NCBI GenBank assembly: GCA_902537235.1
Contig: CACBAO010000007.1
Coordinates: 1-64,000, forward strand
DNA length: 64,000 bases
Source of the DNA: an uncultured Alphaproteobacteria bacterium
Lineage (GTDB): Bacteria > Pseudomonadota > Alphaproteobacteria > Rhodobacterales > Rhodobacteraceae
Direction: 5' to 3'
This document shows, one piece after another, positions 9,113 to 17,578 of the stretch; the first letter of the stretch is position 1, and the number at the start of each line of letters is the position of its first letter. The notes below the pieces were generated by a model. That model was given only the letters and a program-made list of their open reading frames with translations, was not told the DNA's origin and made no database searches. Made by a program: the position numbers and the translations under genes.

Positions 9113-10021
9113 CTATCTCCCCATTATTCTATCAATCGTAACATTCATTGTATTTACTACTTGTTCAAAAATACGTTTTTCGTCTTTATTTAGGGGCTGT
9201 AAAGGCTTCCGAGGAGGTCCGGCATCAATCCCTCTTAAATTCAGCCCATACTTAATGCATTGTACAAATTTTCCTCCCTGCTCTAGAACCCGCATCAGAG
9301 GAAGCATGGCTGACATTACAGCTCTACCTTTAGTGAAATCCCCTTGAAGCACACATGTTTTATAAAGAGCTAAATGTGCTTCAGGTGCAAAATTGGAACC
9401 AGCACATACCCAGCTTTTAGCACCCCACGCAAAAAATTCTAATGCCTGATCATCCATTCCACAGCTTAAAGATATGTGAGGATAATCTCGTGCTAACATA
9501 TGTAATCGGTTTGGATCTCCTGAACTTTCTTTTATTGCACAAAAGTTTTTTGAGCGACCTAATCGATCAAGTGTCTCTTCATCCATATTAACGCTCATTC
9601 GCCCTGGATAATTATATAGAATTACAGGTAAATTTGCTGCCCTATCGATTGCTAAGGCATGCAGTGCAATCTCTCGTCCAGTTGGATAAGCATAAGGTGG
9701 TGTAGCAATCATAATTGCATCAGCTCCAGCAATTCTAGCTTGCTTTGCATATTCGATGCTGTCCTCTGTCCGAATAGCTCCCGTTCCAACAATCATAGGT
9801 AAACGATCATTAAGTAATTCTTTTACTCTATTCATTAAGAATACACGTTCTTTCATACTCATGGCATAATATTCACCTGTAGTACCAGCTACGATTATTC
9901 CGTGAACACCTCCATTTACTAAAAAGTCAATGGCCGAGGCCATGGCATCTGAATTGAGCGTGAAATCACTTTTGAATGGAGCTATTAAAGGCGTGTATAT
10001 ACCCTCAAATTGCATGGTCAA
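9113..10021 (-). CDS. DapA/N-acetylneuraminate lyase superfamily protein
   Basis: A 302-aa class I aldolase/lyase barrel: TTGE at 47-50, the catalytic tyrosine Y138 in YNYPG and the Schiff-base lysine K164 in CAIKESSG. This is the first gene of the minus-strand operon and the only lyase in it, so it is more likely a catabolic keto-acid aldolase or lyase than a lysine biosynthesis enzyme; dedicated dapA genes are normally not in such settings. Start could be two codons downstream (M3). The promoter should lie in 10022-10190. Confidence 0.85.
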   Translation of the reverse strand: MTMQFEGIYTPLIAPFKSDFTLNSDAMASAIDFLVNGGVHGIIVAGTTGEYYAMSMKERVFLMNRVKELLNDRLPMIVGTGAIRTEDSIEYAKQARIAGADAIMIATPPYAYPTGREIALHALAIDRAANLPVILYNYPGRMSVNMDEETLDRLGRSKNFCAIKESSGDPNRLHMLARDYPHISLSCGMDDQALEFFAWGAKSWVCAGSNFAPEAHLALYKTCVLQGDFTKGRAVMSAMLPLMRVLEQGGKFVQCIKYGLNLRGIDAGPPRKPLQPLNKDEKRIFEQVVNTMNVTIDRIMGR

Positions 10022-10196
10022 ATTTTTTCACGAATGAAAATTTTTGTTGTCTGGTTTTTTGTAAAGAAAGGCAAAAAAAACTCATAAATACACACCATTT
10101 TCTATTTATTCTGTATTCAGTTAATCAGCGTGTCAATGATAGAAAAGAGTAGAAGAGAACCTAAATATGCCTCAACTACTCTCATTCTATAAAAAA
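10022..10196. other. Upstream region of the catabolic operon
   Basis: AT-rich, with poly-A/T runs just upstream of the DapA-like start. It must contain the promoter for the seven-gene operon. I could not identify a distinct operator. Confidence 0.4.
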
Positions 10197-10355
10197 TTAG
10201 TAAATAACCATATGTTGAAAGATACCCACAATCACATACATACCGGCAAATACTAGTTTTAGCACTGAAATTGGAACGGATTTTATTTCTTGTCCGTAGG
10301 CTCTTTTAGCCATCTTGTCATCCATTTCGTCAACTATGAATTTTAAGTTTGTCAT
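10197..10355 (-). CDS. Small single-pass membrane protein, 52 aa, unknown
   Basis: ATG at 10355 opens a 52-codon frame ending in TAA at 10197. The first half is charged (DEMDDKMAKRAYGQE) and residues about 27-51 form one hydrophobic helix (VPISVLKLVFAGMYVIVGIF). It begins 8 bp after the stop of a transporter-like fragment on the same strand, as if once the last gene of a transport operon. I do not recognise the family. Charge pattern and spacing support a real protein, but length alone does not. Confidence 0.45.
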   Translation of the reverse strand: MTNLKFIVDEMDDKMAKRAYGQEIKSVPISVLKLVFAGMYVIVGIFQHMVIY

Positions 10356-10363
10356 AATTCTAA

Positions 10364-10507
10364 TTATTCCAATGTTCCAAGAAGTGTTGGTACCACTACT
10401 GAAGCGGCTAACATTTGTTCTTTCCCAGAAATATCTCCAAAAACTATCGTAAGCATAGTTGCGACTTGGGCCATATTAGGAAGAACAACGACAATTTGGA
10501 AATTGTA
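10364..10507 (-). pseudogene. C-terminal remnant resembling a membrane transporter (AEC-type permease?)
   Basis: On the minus strand an open stretch ending in TAA at 10364 encodes about 45 residues including VVVLPNMAQVATMLTIV and ASVVVPTLLGTLE. The proline-initiated helix, the loop and a final VxxTLLxxL helix look like the last two helices of auxin-efflux-carrier (AEC) permeases. No start codon or upstream transporter body is present, so it is a fragment. The assignment to AEC is tentative. Confidence 0.3.
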
Positions 10508-10621
10508 AAAAGTATTGATTTGTTATGAAGCTCGTATATTTTAACCTATGTCAAAACCCCCTTGTTAAAATTAAAAAAATGGTAAACCAATTCTTCTTAG
10601 TTCAAATGGTAAACTTTTTGA

Positions 10622-11563
10622 TTAATGAAAAGACTTTAAAATATCTACTATTTCTCTAAAAATTTTCTTTCCTAAAGGACTTTGATCACGACATCTAATG
10701 AAACCATGAATTAGTGATTGGGCCTCTTTGTGAAATACAGGTACCCCGTCATCTATAAGTTTTTTTGCAAGATTTTTACCCTCGGTGGCTAAGGGATCTA
10801 ATTCTGCATTTAACAATACAGTTTTAGGCATTCCGGAAAAACTCTTTTGTAAAATTGGAAATGCTAATGGATTTGAATAGTCCTCAGGTCCGTTGAGGTA
10901 TGTATCAAAAAACCAGAGCATCATTTTTTTAGTGAGAAAAGGCGCTTCTGCATGCTTTATATAAGAATAGCTATCAAAATCTTTGTCTATACATGGATAG
11001 ATTAGAAATTGATATAGAGGGAGAGGGTCACCATTTTGCATAAGAAGAAGATTAGTCGATATGGCTAGATTTCCACCTGCTGAGTCCCCTCCAATTGAAA
11101 GCCTGTTTCTATCAATGTTAAACGTATCAGCATCTTGAAAAACTTTATTGAAAACCTCATGGCACTGATAGAGAGCTTTGGGAAACTTATTTTCTGGAGA
11201 CAACCCATAATCAAGTGAAATCACTTGGCACTCGCCATCTAAAGCTATGTCGACACACACCCCATCATGAGAGTCAAGATCTCCAATAATCCAACCTCCT
11301 CCATGCATATAAATTAGGCAAGGAAGTTGTTTATCATTTCCTTTGGGTCGGTATATTCTTGAATTCACAAGTCCATTTTCCGTTTTAAATAAGTGATCTT
11401 TAACATCTAATGCTGAAGGTCTTTTGAGAGCAGTCATTGCAACTTTTTTTTTCATTGACTCTCTAAATGCTTGCGGAGTGGAATTGTATGGCATGTTATC
11501 CTTTTTTGGTGCCATAGCTTCGACAAAATTATTTAGTGAGGGGTCCATATTTGGGTAAACCAT
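10622..11563 (-). CDS. Alpha/beta hydrolase, HSL-family esterase (Aes-like)
   Basis: 313-aa alpha/beta hydrolase of the hormone-sensitive lipase family. The oxyanion-hole motif HGGG is at 87-90 and the nucleophile S161 lies in GDSAGG; the acid is in AELDPL and the catalytic histidine in LIHGFI. These enzymes hydrolyse short-chain acyl esters or lactones in the cytoplasm. It is divergent from the class III aminotransferase with only about 80 bp between them, so shared regulation is possible. Physiological substrate unknown. Confidence 0.9.
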   Translation of the reverse strand: MVYPNMDPSLNNFVEAMAPKKDNMPYNSTPQAFRESMKKKVAMTALKRPSALDVKDHLFKTENGLVNSRIYRPKGNDKQLPCLIYMHGGGWIIGDLDSHDGVCVDIALDGECQVISLDYGLSPENKFPKALYQCHEVFNKVFQDADTFNIDRNRLSIGGDSAGGNLAISTNLLLMQNGDPLPLYQFLIYPCIDKDFDSYSYIKHAEAPFLTKKMMLWFFDTYLNGPEDYSNPLAFPILQKSFSGMPKTVLLNAELDPLATEGKNLAKKLIDDGVPVFHKEAQSLIHGFIRCRDQSPLGKKIFREIVDILKSFH

Positions 11564-11641
11564 TTATATCGAACTTTCTAAAGCAATAATTTAATGACTT
11601 TATTCTATTAAAAAGTTAGCCTTAAAGTAGGGGTTTTACAA

Positions 11642-13003
11642 GTGGTGGTTGATATGAGACTTGAAAGGGGAGGACCCATCCAAACCTTTTATGTAGGCAA
11701 CAAAAGATTGCCTATGGTTGAAAGGGGAGAGGGTGTATATCTATACGACGAAGAGGGGAAAAGGTATTTCGATGCCTCCTCAGGTCCTATCACCTGCAAT
11801 ATTGGGCATGCAAATCCAAAAGTGTTAGAAGCTATTAAAGATCAATCTGAAAAAGTTTGTTTTGCAAGCCATGCTTTTTTTGAAAATAGGCCTAATAGAG
11901 ATTTAGCAAAAAGTTTAGTGAATTTAACAGGCAATAAGTATGATCAAGCGTTCTTTGTATCAGGGGGTTCCGAAGCAATTGAAGCATCATTTAAGCTTGC
12001 AAGACAATATGCACTTGCCTGTGGGAAAACAAAAAAGCATAAAATAATAGCAAGAGCGCCAAGTTATCATGGTTCAACAATGGGTGCCTTTTCAGCATCA
12101 GACGATGTTGAAATGATGGAAAACTTTCAAAGTTTGACAAAAATATCTATCAAAGTACCTGCACCATTGTCCTATAGAATACCAGATAATTTTGATACAT
12201 CATCCTACGCAAGATTTTGTTTAGATGAGCTTGAGAGAACTATTGCTGATGAAGACCCTGAAGAAGTATTAGCTTTTATCTTGGAGCCTGTTGGAGGCCT
12301 TTCCACTGGGGCACTCGTGGCCCCCGACTTCTACTACAAAAAAGTTAGAGAGATCTGTGATCAATATGGAGTGCTTTTGATTTATGACGAGGTGATGAGT
12401 GGGGCTGGTCGAACAGGACAGTTTCTTGCCACTGATCATTGGGAGGGATCTGACCCAGACCTAGTCATATTGGCAAAAGGTCTGTGTGCCGGTTATTCAC
12501 CACTGGGCGCATTATTGGCCCCTAATAGGATAGTTGAACCAGTTGTTTCTTCTGGTGGATTTTTGCATGGGCACACTTATGCATCGAATCCTTTGTCTTG
12601 CGCGATCGCAAATGCTGTACTTAATGAGGTTATTGAAAATAATCTTACAGAAAACGCTCGAACTGTAGGTGACTATCTTAAAAAAGGTTTGGAAAATTTA
12701 GCGACGCAATTATCAATTATTGGTGACGTCAGAGGCAAAGGACTGCTGCTAGCTGTAGAAATTGTTCGAGATACAGCAACCAAGGCTATGTTCGATATGG
12801 ATCATAGAGCTATTTATCGAATAAGTGAGCTTGGAATTAAAAATGGGATTCTTCTCTATACTCGAAAAACGGCAAAGGGTGAAAATGGTGAGTGGCTAAT
12901 GATTGCACCCCCGCTAATCTCAACCACAGATCACTGCGATGAGTTTTTATCTAAACTTTATCAAACACTAAAGGATTTTCAAAGGGAACAAGGAATAATA
13001 TAA
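11642..13003 (+). CDS. Class III PLP-dependent aminotransferase
   Basis: Aspartate-aminotransferase-fold class III enzyme (omega-amino acid/acetylornithine/taurine type), 453 aa from a GTG at 11642; an ATG at 11654 is an equally plausible start. PLP residues are visible: SGGSEA binds phosphate, D249 in IYDEVMSG contacts the ring nitrogen, and K279 in LVILAKG forms the Schiff base. Such enzymes move an amino group from an omega-amino acid or amine to a keto acid. No neighbour fixes the substrate. Confidence 0.9.
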   Translation: MVVDMRLERGGPIQTFYVGNKRLPMVERGEGVYLYDEEGKRYFDASSGPITCNIGHANPKVLEAIKDQSEKVCFASHAFFENRPNRDLAKSLVNLTGNKYDQAFFVSGGSEAIEASFKLARQYALACGKTKKHKIIARAPSYHGSTMGAFSASDDVEMMENFQSLTKISIKVPAPLSYRIPDNFDTSSYARFCLDELERTIADEDPEEVLAFILEPVGGLSTGALVAPDFYYKKVREICDQYGVLLIYDEVMSGAGRTGQFLATDHWEGSDPDLVILAKGLCAGYSPLGALLAPNRIVEPVVSSGGFLHGHTYASNPLSCAIANAVLNEVIENNLTENARTVGDYLKKGLENLATQLSIIGDVRGKGLLLAVEIVRDTATKAMFDMDHRAIYRISELGIKNGILLYTRKTAKGENGEWLMIAPPLISTTDHCDEFLSKLYQTLKDFQREQGII

Positions 13004-13015
13004 ACCTTACTTCTT

Positions 13016-13210
13016 TTATTTGGGAGAGGTAATCTTCAATCTTTCCATTATTTTTTCTCTTTGATTGTCCGTCATGATTACCCATTCTCTGATCTCATCT
13101 TGTGTTCTTCCGCATCCTATGCACACTCCATCTTCAAGAGTACATATTTTCACACAGGGGCTTTTGATATCTTCCCAGCGAATTCTATTTCTCTGTCCTG
13201 TTCTTACCAT
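13016..13210 (-). CDS. DUF1289 family protein
   Basis: A 64-aa protein with SPCVKICTLEDGVCIGCGR, i.e. the four-cysteine C-x3-C-x6-C-x2-C pattern of DUF1289, and the following RTQDEIREW that typifies the family. Probably a small zinc- or iron-sulfur-binding protein; function unknown. A second family member is encoded at 17252. It overlaps nothing and follows the threonine aldolase gene by 18 bp on the same strand. Confidence 0.88.
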   Translation of the reverse strand: MVRTGQRNRIRWEDIKSPCVKICTLEDGVCIGCGRTQDEIREWVIMTDNQREKIMERLKITSPK

Positions 13211-13228
13211 AAACGTAAAATCTTTATT

Positions 13229-14266
13229 TTATTGATAAAAGCTTTTAAAACCAGCAATCGCTTTATCAAGACCTTCGTCCGAAACATCGCGGTGTAAGAC
13301 CATTCTTATCGATGGGTTTTGATCTCCTATTTTAACACCATATTTTTCCAAATGTAAACGGAGGTTGTCGGCATGACCATCTTTAGGCGTGAAAAATACC
13401 ATGTTTGTACCGCTATCCACGTGCCCTATATTCATTTCTCTAAGTTCGTTAGCGAAAAACTCTGCTCTATTATGATCTTCGACGAGCCTAGATATATTGT
13501 TATCCAGAGCATAATGCCCCGCTGCAGCTACAATACCGACTTGTCTCATCGAACCCCCAAGAATTTTTCTGTTTCTTCTTGCTTTTCGAATAAATTTAGA
13601 CGAACCAACTAGCACCGTACCAAGGGGTGTGCCAAGGCCTTTTGACAAACATACCGATACACTATCTGCACAATTGGCCAGTTCTTCAGGTTTACAGTTT
13701 AATGCTGTAACAGCGTTAAAAAAGCGTGCGCCGTCAAGATGGATACTAAGATTGTTTTTTCTAGCTGTTTTAGAAACATCTTTCATTTTTTCTAAAGATA
13801 CTGCTTTGCCGCCAACGGTATTTTCTAAGCAGAGCAAGCGACTTGATGCGTGATGGGGATCGTCCTCTTTAATCGCTCCTTCAACGGATACTGGTGATAT
13901 AGACCCATCAATTTCTGTTTCAACTGGCCATAAAGATATTCCGGCTAACACGGAAGCACCTGATGCCTCGTCCCAGTATACATGATAGTTTTTGCCGACA
14001 ATTATTTCTTCGCCTCTGCCACAATGAGCCATAACTGCTGATAAGTTACTTTGAGTGCCTGAGGGGAAGAAGGCTCCATCTTCTTTTCCTAAAAGTGATG
14101 CCAATCGCTTTTCTAATAAATTTACTGTTGGGTCCTCACCATAAACATCGTCACCAACTACAGCAGTTGCCATCGCCTCTCTCATACCTTCATCAGGAGA
14201 AGTAAATGTATCACTTCTTAGATCACATTCCCATGTTTGATTTCTTATCGCATTATGCTTGTTCAA
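13229..14266 (-). CDS. Low-specificity threonine aldolase-type lyase
   Basis: 345 aa, fold-type I PLP enzyme of the beta-eliminating lyase/threonine aldolase family: DLRSDTFTSP at the start, HLDGAR (D178) and PLP lysine K209 in CLSKGLGTPLG. These cleave beta-hydroxy amino acids such as (allo)threonine to glycine and an aldehyde. It lies in a minus-strand group with the DUF1289 gene downstream and the GFA gene 12 bp upstream. Stereospecificity cannot be read. Confidence 0.9.
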   Translation of the reverse strand: MNKHNAIRNQTWECDLRSDTFTSPDEGMREAMATAVVGDDVYGEDPTVNLLEKRLASLLGKEDGAFFPSGTQSNLSAVMAHCGRGEEIIVGKNYHVYWDEASGASVLAGISLWPVETEIDGSISPVSVEGAIKEDDPHHASSRLLCLENTVGGKAVSLEKMKDVSKTARKNNLSIHLDGARFFNAVTALNCKPEELANCADSVSVCLSKGLGTPLGTVLVGSSKFIRKARRNRKILGGSMRQVGIVAAAGHYALDNNISRLVEDHNRAEFFANELREMNIGHVDSGTNMVFFTPKDGHADNLRLHLEKYGVKIGDQNPSIRMVLHRDVSDEGLDKAIAGFKSFYQ

Positions 14267-14278
14267 GTGTAAACCTCT

Positions 14279-14671
14279 TCAGTTGTTATAAAGATCTCGA
14301 GGATGATTTATGCCGTCAAAGTTTTTTATAACTCCTTTATAATTTGCGATATTGAAATCATCAATGCAAGCAACATTTACACAAATCTTAACAGGATTGT
14401 TTCTACTTTTATGATGGGTGTGAGTGCCACATATTATACAAAAAAAATGTGGGGCTTCGGTGGTATTGAACACATATTCGGTAACTGACTCAAAACCTTC
14501 GACTACTGTCACCTTATCATTCTGTACACATAGCATCCCAAATCCTTTATTTTTGCTACAGATTGAGCAATTACATCTAACAATCTCTGAAATAGGCTTA
14601 TCCAAAACAATGTTTAATCTTATTGATCCGCAGTGACAAGAAGCTTTTAGTTTTTCAATTTTATCGGTCAT
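14279..14671 (-). CDS. GFA/CENP-V family zinc protein
   Basis: 130-aa protein of the glutathione-dependent formaldehyde-activating enzyme (GFA/CENP-V) fold. Zinc ligands are visible as CHCGS near residue 12, CNCSIC and CIICGTHTHH. Family members are small cytoplasmic proteins; only a few are shown to act on S-hydroxymethylglutathione, so the reaction is uncertain. The gene precedes the threonine aldolase by 12 bp, which suggests co-transcription. Confidence 0.85.
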   Translation of the reverse strand: MTDKIEKLKASCHCGSIRLNIVLDKPISEIVRCNCSICSKNKGFGMLCVQNDKVTVVEGFESVTEYVFNTTEAPHFFCIICGTHTHHKSRNNPVKICVNVACIDDFNIANYKGVIKNFDGINHPRDLYNN

Positions 14672-14775
14672 TCAGAGTTCCAACTGGTATTATAAACAGT
14701 CATAAAAATTAAACAATGAAGCAAAATGAGTTCATTCTTACCAGCTTTAAAATTTAATGTATTATTGGACTAGTT

Positions 14776-15540
14776 TTATTTTTTTGTCTTTCTCCAACCA
14801 AATGCCTGAGCTTCTTTTTCGGAACAAAACCATCTTTCGCCTTTTGAAGTTGAGATTTTTGTTTTAAAGTAATTTTTTGAGTTTGGAAGGTGATAAATCT
14901 TTTCTCCATTGGAGGAAATATTTCCTTTAATTTGGCACCCAATCTTTTTAACTTCCTTAATACGCACGCCTCTTCGCCAATTCCAAGGTTCTATAAATTC
15001 GCCCTGCCAAATGCCAATTTTCTTTTTTGATGCTAATTCTTCAACGTGAATGTAATCTTTAGAATATTGTTTGTACGCTAAAGCCCATCCACTTTCTACT
15101 AAATTTCTATTTATGTCCTGATCTTCGATATAGCATACACCTAGTGATCTACCATAACGGTCCTTCGAGGATATCTTGCAATACAATGAGGGAGGAGAAA
15201 CATCTTTCAATAAATTTTTCAAATATTCAGTTGCTTGTTTTCCGCATGGCCAAGCTGCTTTTTCTATATAACAATATTGCTCTGTTTCTGGTGCATCTAT
15301 TCCGTAGAGACGAATTTTTTCGTTGTTAAAAACAATTGTATCTGCATCAACAACTTTTATTTGGCCAAAAGCGATAGAAACGAAAAAAAAATAAGTTCCA
15401 ATACCAACTATACCGTAAAGAAACGAAATATATGCCCAGGATTTTTTTTTCACGATTGTTAATTTAAACCTTTTTAAAAAATACATCACATCGAAATTCG
15501 AAATAATGGATACTTTGATTTTTAAGATTTTATTATTCAA
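14776..15540 (-). CDS. Membrane-anchored thermonuclease-family protein with C-terminal sunset domain
   Basis: A 254-aa protein: one N-terminal transmembrane segment (about residues 36-58) followed by an SNase fold beginning VVDADTIVF. The catalytic triad R77, E85 and R131 (IRLYGIDAPE; DRYGRSLG) keeps the staphylococcal nuclease spacing between the first two. The last about 55 residues (CQIKGNISSNGEKIYHLP ... GERWFCSEKEAQAFGWR) match the sunset domain with conserved cysteines and histidine. It should be an extracytoplasmic nuclease. Start might be the Met at residue 19. It is divergent from the ThDP enzyme with only 49 bp between. Confidence 0.87.
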   Translation of the reverse strand: MNNKILKIKVSIISNFDVMYFLKRFKLTIVKKKSWAYISFLYGIVGIGTYFFFVSIAFGQIKVVDADTIVFNNEKIRLYGIDAPETEQYCYIEKAAWPCGKQATEYLKNLLKDVSPPSLYCKISSKDRYGRSLGVCYIEDQDINRNLVESGWALAYKQYSKDYIHVEELASKKKIGIWQGEFIEPWNWRRGVRIKEVKKIGCQIKGNISSNGEKIYHLPNSKNYFKTKISTSKGERWFCSEKEAQAFGWRKTKK

Positions 15541-15589
15541 AAAATATAATCTACTGTGTTTTTAATACAAATATGGGACAAAATAATTC

Positions 15590-17206
15590 ATGACGAAGAG
15601 CTGCGCTGAAGCAACTATAGAGCTTTTATCAAAGTATGGAGTTACAACTATCTTTGGGATACCCGGGGTTCATACACTAGATTTTTGCCCTGCTTTAACG
15701 GATAAAGCTGATGATCCAAATAAAATACTGCATGTTCAGGCTAGAAATGAGCAGGGGGCAGGATTTATGGCGGAAGGTTGGGCAAGAGCTACCGGTGATG
15801 TTGGTGTCGCACTAGTCATATCTGGCCCAGGTGTAACCAATGCATCGACCGCATTGGGTCAGTGCTATGCTGACTCTCTACCTTTGCTTTTGATTTCGGC
15901 AGAACCTAAAAGTGAAAGCCTAGGAAAGGGAGAGGGTGTTTTACATGAAATAACAGAACAAAAAAAGGTTACAGAACCTCTTACAGCTATTTCTGAAACC
16001 GTTAAAACGCCAAATGATGTACCAATCTTATTAGAGCGAGCCTTTACTATTTTTCGAAGTAAAAGACCTAGACCTGTTCACATTTCAATACCAATTGATA
16101 TTCAGGCAAAACCGGTTAACACCATTTGGGCACCAATCCAGGTCCCTCCTTGTCCCAAGGCTAGCGAAGACGAGTTATTGAAAGCTATAAGTTTAATAAA
16201 TGAAAGCAAAAAAATTGTATGTATATTAGGTGGAGGGTCCAGTGACGCTGGAGAGGAAGTTCGCAAATTGGTGGATAATCTTGGAGCCGTTGTGATTACC
16301 ACAACAGCTGGGAAAGGTGTGATTAATGATAACCATCCACTTGTGATTTCTGGGGGTACGGTTAGAGCTGAGGCTAGAGAATATCTATCAAAAGCTGATT
16401 TAATCCTAGCTATAGGCACTGAAATGGCAGAAACAGATAACTATGTTGGAAAATACTCAATCAATGGAAGAATAGTAAGAATAGATATAGATGACAAAAA
16501 GATAGATGATAGTTATAAGGCAACTGTGGGACTTGTAGGCGATGCCAAAGAAACAGTCAAGAAGCTAAACGCTAAACTCAATAATTCTGTCTCTCTTGAA
16601 CAGCTGGAAAGCGGTAGAAACGCGGTTATTGAGATAAAAAGAAAGATAGACGCAAACCTAACAAAAAGCGAGAAAAGACATAAGAAACTTTTAACAATAT
16701 TGCGGGAAATTGCCCCTTCCGAAACAATATTTTCGACTGATGCGTGCCAATTATCTTACACGGGTGTTTTTGATTTTAATATTCCTGAAGCAAGAAAGTG
16801 GCTGCATCCGGTTGGGTTCTGTGCTCTTGGTAACGCCCTCCCTAACGCGATAGGAGCAAAGTTGGCACTGCCTATGACACCCGTAGCCGTTTTAGTTGGG
16901 GACGGAGGATTTATGTTTTCTATGCCAGAGCTACTTACTGCGAAAGAACAAAACTTATCTCTTCCAATTATCATATGGGAGAATGGGGGTTATAAACAGA
17001 TACAAGATGATATGGGAGTAAAGAAAATTAATCGAGTAGGGGTAGAAGGACTTAATCCTGACTTTGTTAAGCTGGCTGAGGCTTGCCATTGCAATTCAGT
17101 TTATGCCGACAATGAGGAGCTATTTGTAGTATCTTTCAAAAAGGCTTTATTAAATAACAGTCCAACTATTATTGTTGTAAAAGATAATTATGATTGGCTA
17201 GACTAA
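15590..17206 (+). CDS. ThDP-dependent decarboxylase, AruI-like (5-guanidino-2-oxopentanoate decarboxylase type)
   Basis: 538-aa acetolactate-synthase-fold enzyme. The cofactor-activating glutamate is E54 (RNEQGAGFMAEG) and the ThDP/Mg motif is VGDGGFMFS ... ENGGY. The start GIPGVHTLDF and the LGKGEGVLHE segment recall AruI, which decarboxylates 2-ketoarginine in the arginine transaminase pathway, better than true acetolactate synthase. No small regulatory subunit gene is adjacent, which fits a catabolic role. The specific substrate is inference from memory of the family. The next gene is a DUF1289 protein 45 bp downstream. Confidence 0.82.
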   Translation: MTKSCAEATIELLSKYGVTTIFGIPGVHTLDFCPALTDKADDPNKILHVQARNEQGAGFMAEGWARATGDVGVALVISGPGVTNASTALGQCYADSLPLLLISAEPKSESLGKGEGVLHEITEQKKVTEPLTAISETVKTPNDVPILLERAFTIFRSKRPRPVHISIPIDIQAKPVNTIWAPIQVPPCPKASEDELLKAISLINESKKIVCILGGGSSDAGEEVRKLVDNLGAVVITTTAGKGVINDNHPLVISGGTVRAEAREYLSKADLILAIGTEMAETDNYVGKYSINGRIVRIDIDDKKIDDSYKATVGLVGDAKETVKKLNAKLNNSVSLEQLESGRNAVIEIKRKIDANLTKSEKRHKKLLTILREIAPSETIFSTDACQLSYTGVFDFNIPEARKWLHPVGFCALGNALPNAIGAKLALPMTPVAVLVGDGGFMFSMPELLTAKEQNLSLPIIIWENGGYKQIQDDMGVKKINRVGVEGLNPDFVKLAEACHCNSVYADNEELFVVSFKKALLNNSPTIIVVKDNYDWLD

Positions 17207-17251
17207 GAACAAAATTAAACAAAGTGACGCAGTAATAACAGATAAGAAACA

Positions 17252-17434
17252 ATGAAACGTAAAAATAGCCCCTGTATAGATGTATGTCAATTTTCTGGGA
17301 AAAACGGTTGGTGCAAAGGCTGTGGGAGAACCCGAGAGGAGGCAAGGAAATGGAGATCTATGAAACCCTTTGCTAAGACTGCGGTACTCAGAGATCTTTC
17401 AAGAAGAATTGCTATTATTAAGCGTGAAGATTAA
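17252..17434 (+). CDS. DUF1289 family protein
   Basis: 60 aa with SPCIDVCQFSGKNGWCKGCG and the RTREEARKWRSM that follows the last cysteine in DUF1289 proteins. It is a divergent paralogue of the protein encoded at 13016-13210, carrying the same four cysteines with one extra residue in the middle loop. Probably co-transcribed with the ThDP enzyme. Function unknown. Confidence 0.87.
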   Translation: MKRKNSPCIDVCQFSGKNGWCKGCGRTREEARKWRSMKPFAKTAVLRDLSRRIAIIKRED

Positions 17435-17534
17435 TCCTAGTATTTTGTTCTATTATTGCTTACTCATAAGTCAAAAACTTAAAGGCAACTTATGAACTAA
17501 TTGTATCAATTACGACATTTGAAACAAATGGTCG

Positions 17535-17568
17535 GCGGCACCATATGATAATTAATAATTGGTGCCGC
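17535..17568. terminator. Bidirectional terminator hairpin between convergent genes
   Basis: A perfect 9-bp inverted repeat GCGGCACCA / TGGTGCCGC encloses a 16-nt AT-rich loop. On the plus strand it is followed by CTTTAGTT. It lies between the 3' ends of the DUF1289 gene and znuA, 10 bp from the znuA stop, and can serve both. Confidence 0.7.
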
Positions 17569-17578
17569 TTTAGTTAAG

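Noticed and set aside
15590-17206. Acetolactate synthase large subunit
   Set aside because: N-terminal and internal motifs resemble AruI-type decarboxylases, and there is no small-subunit gene nearby.
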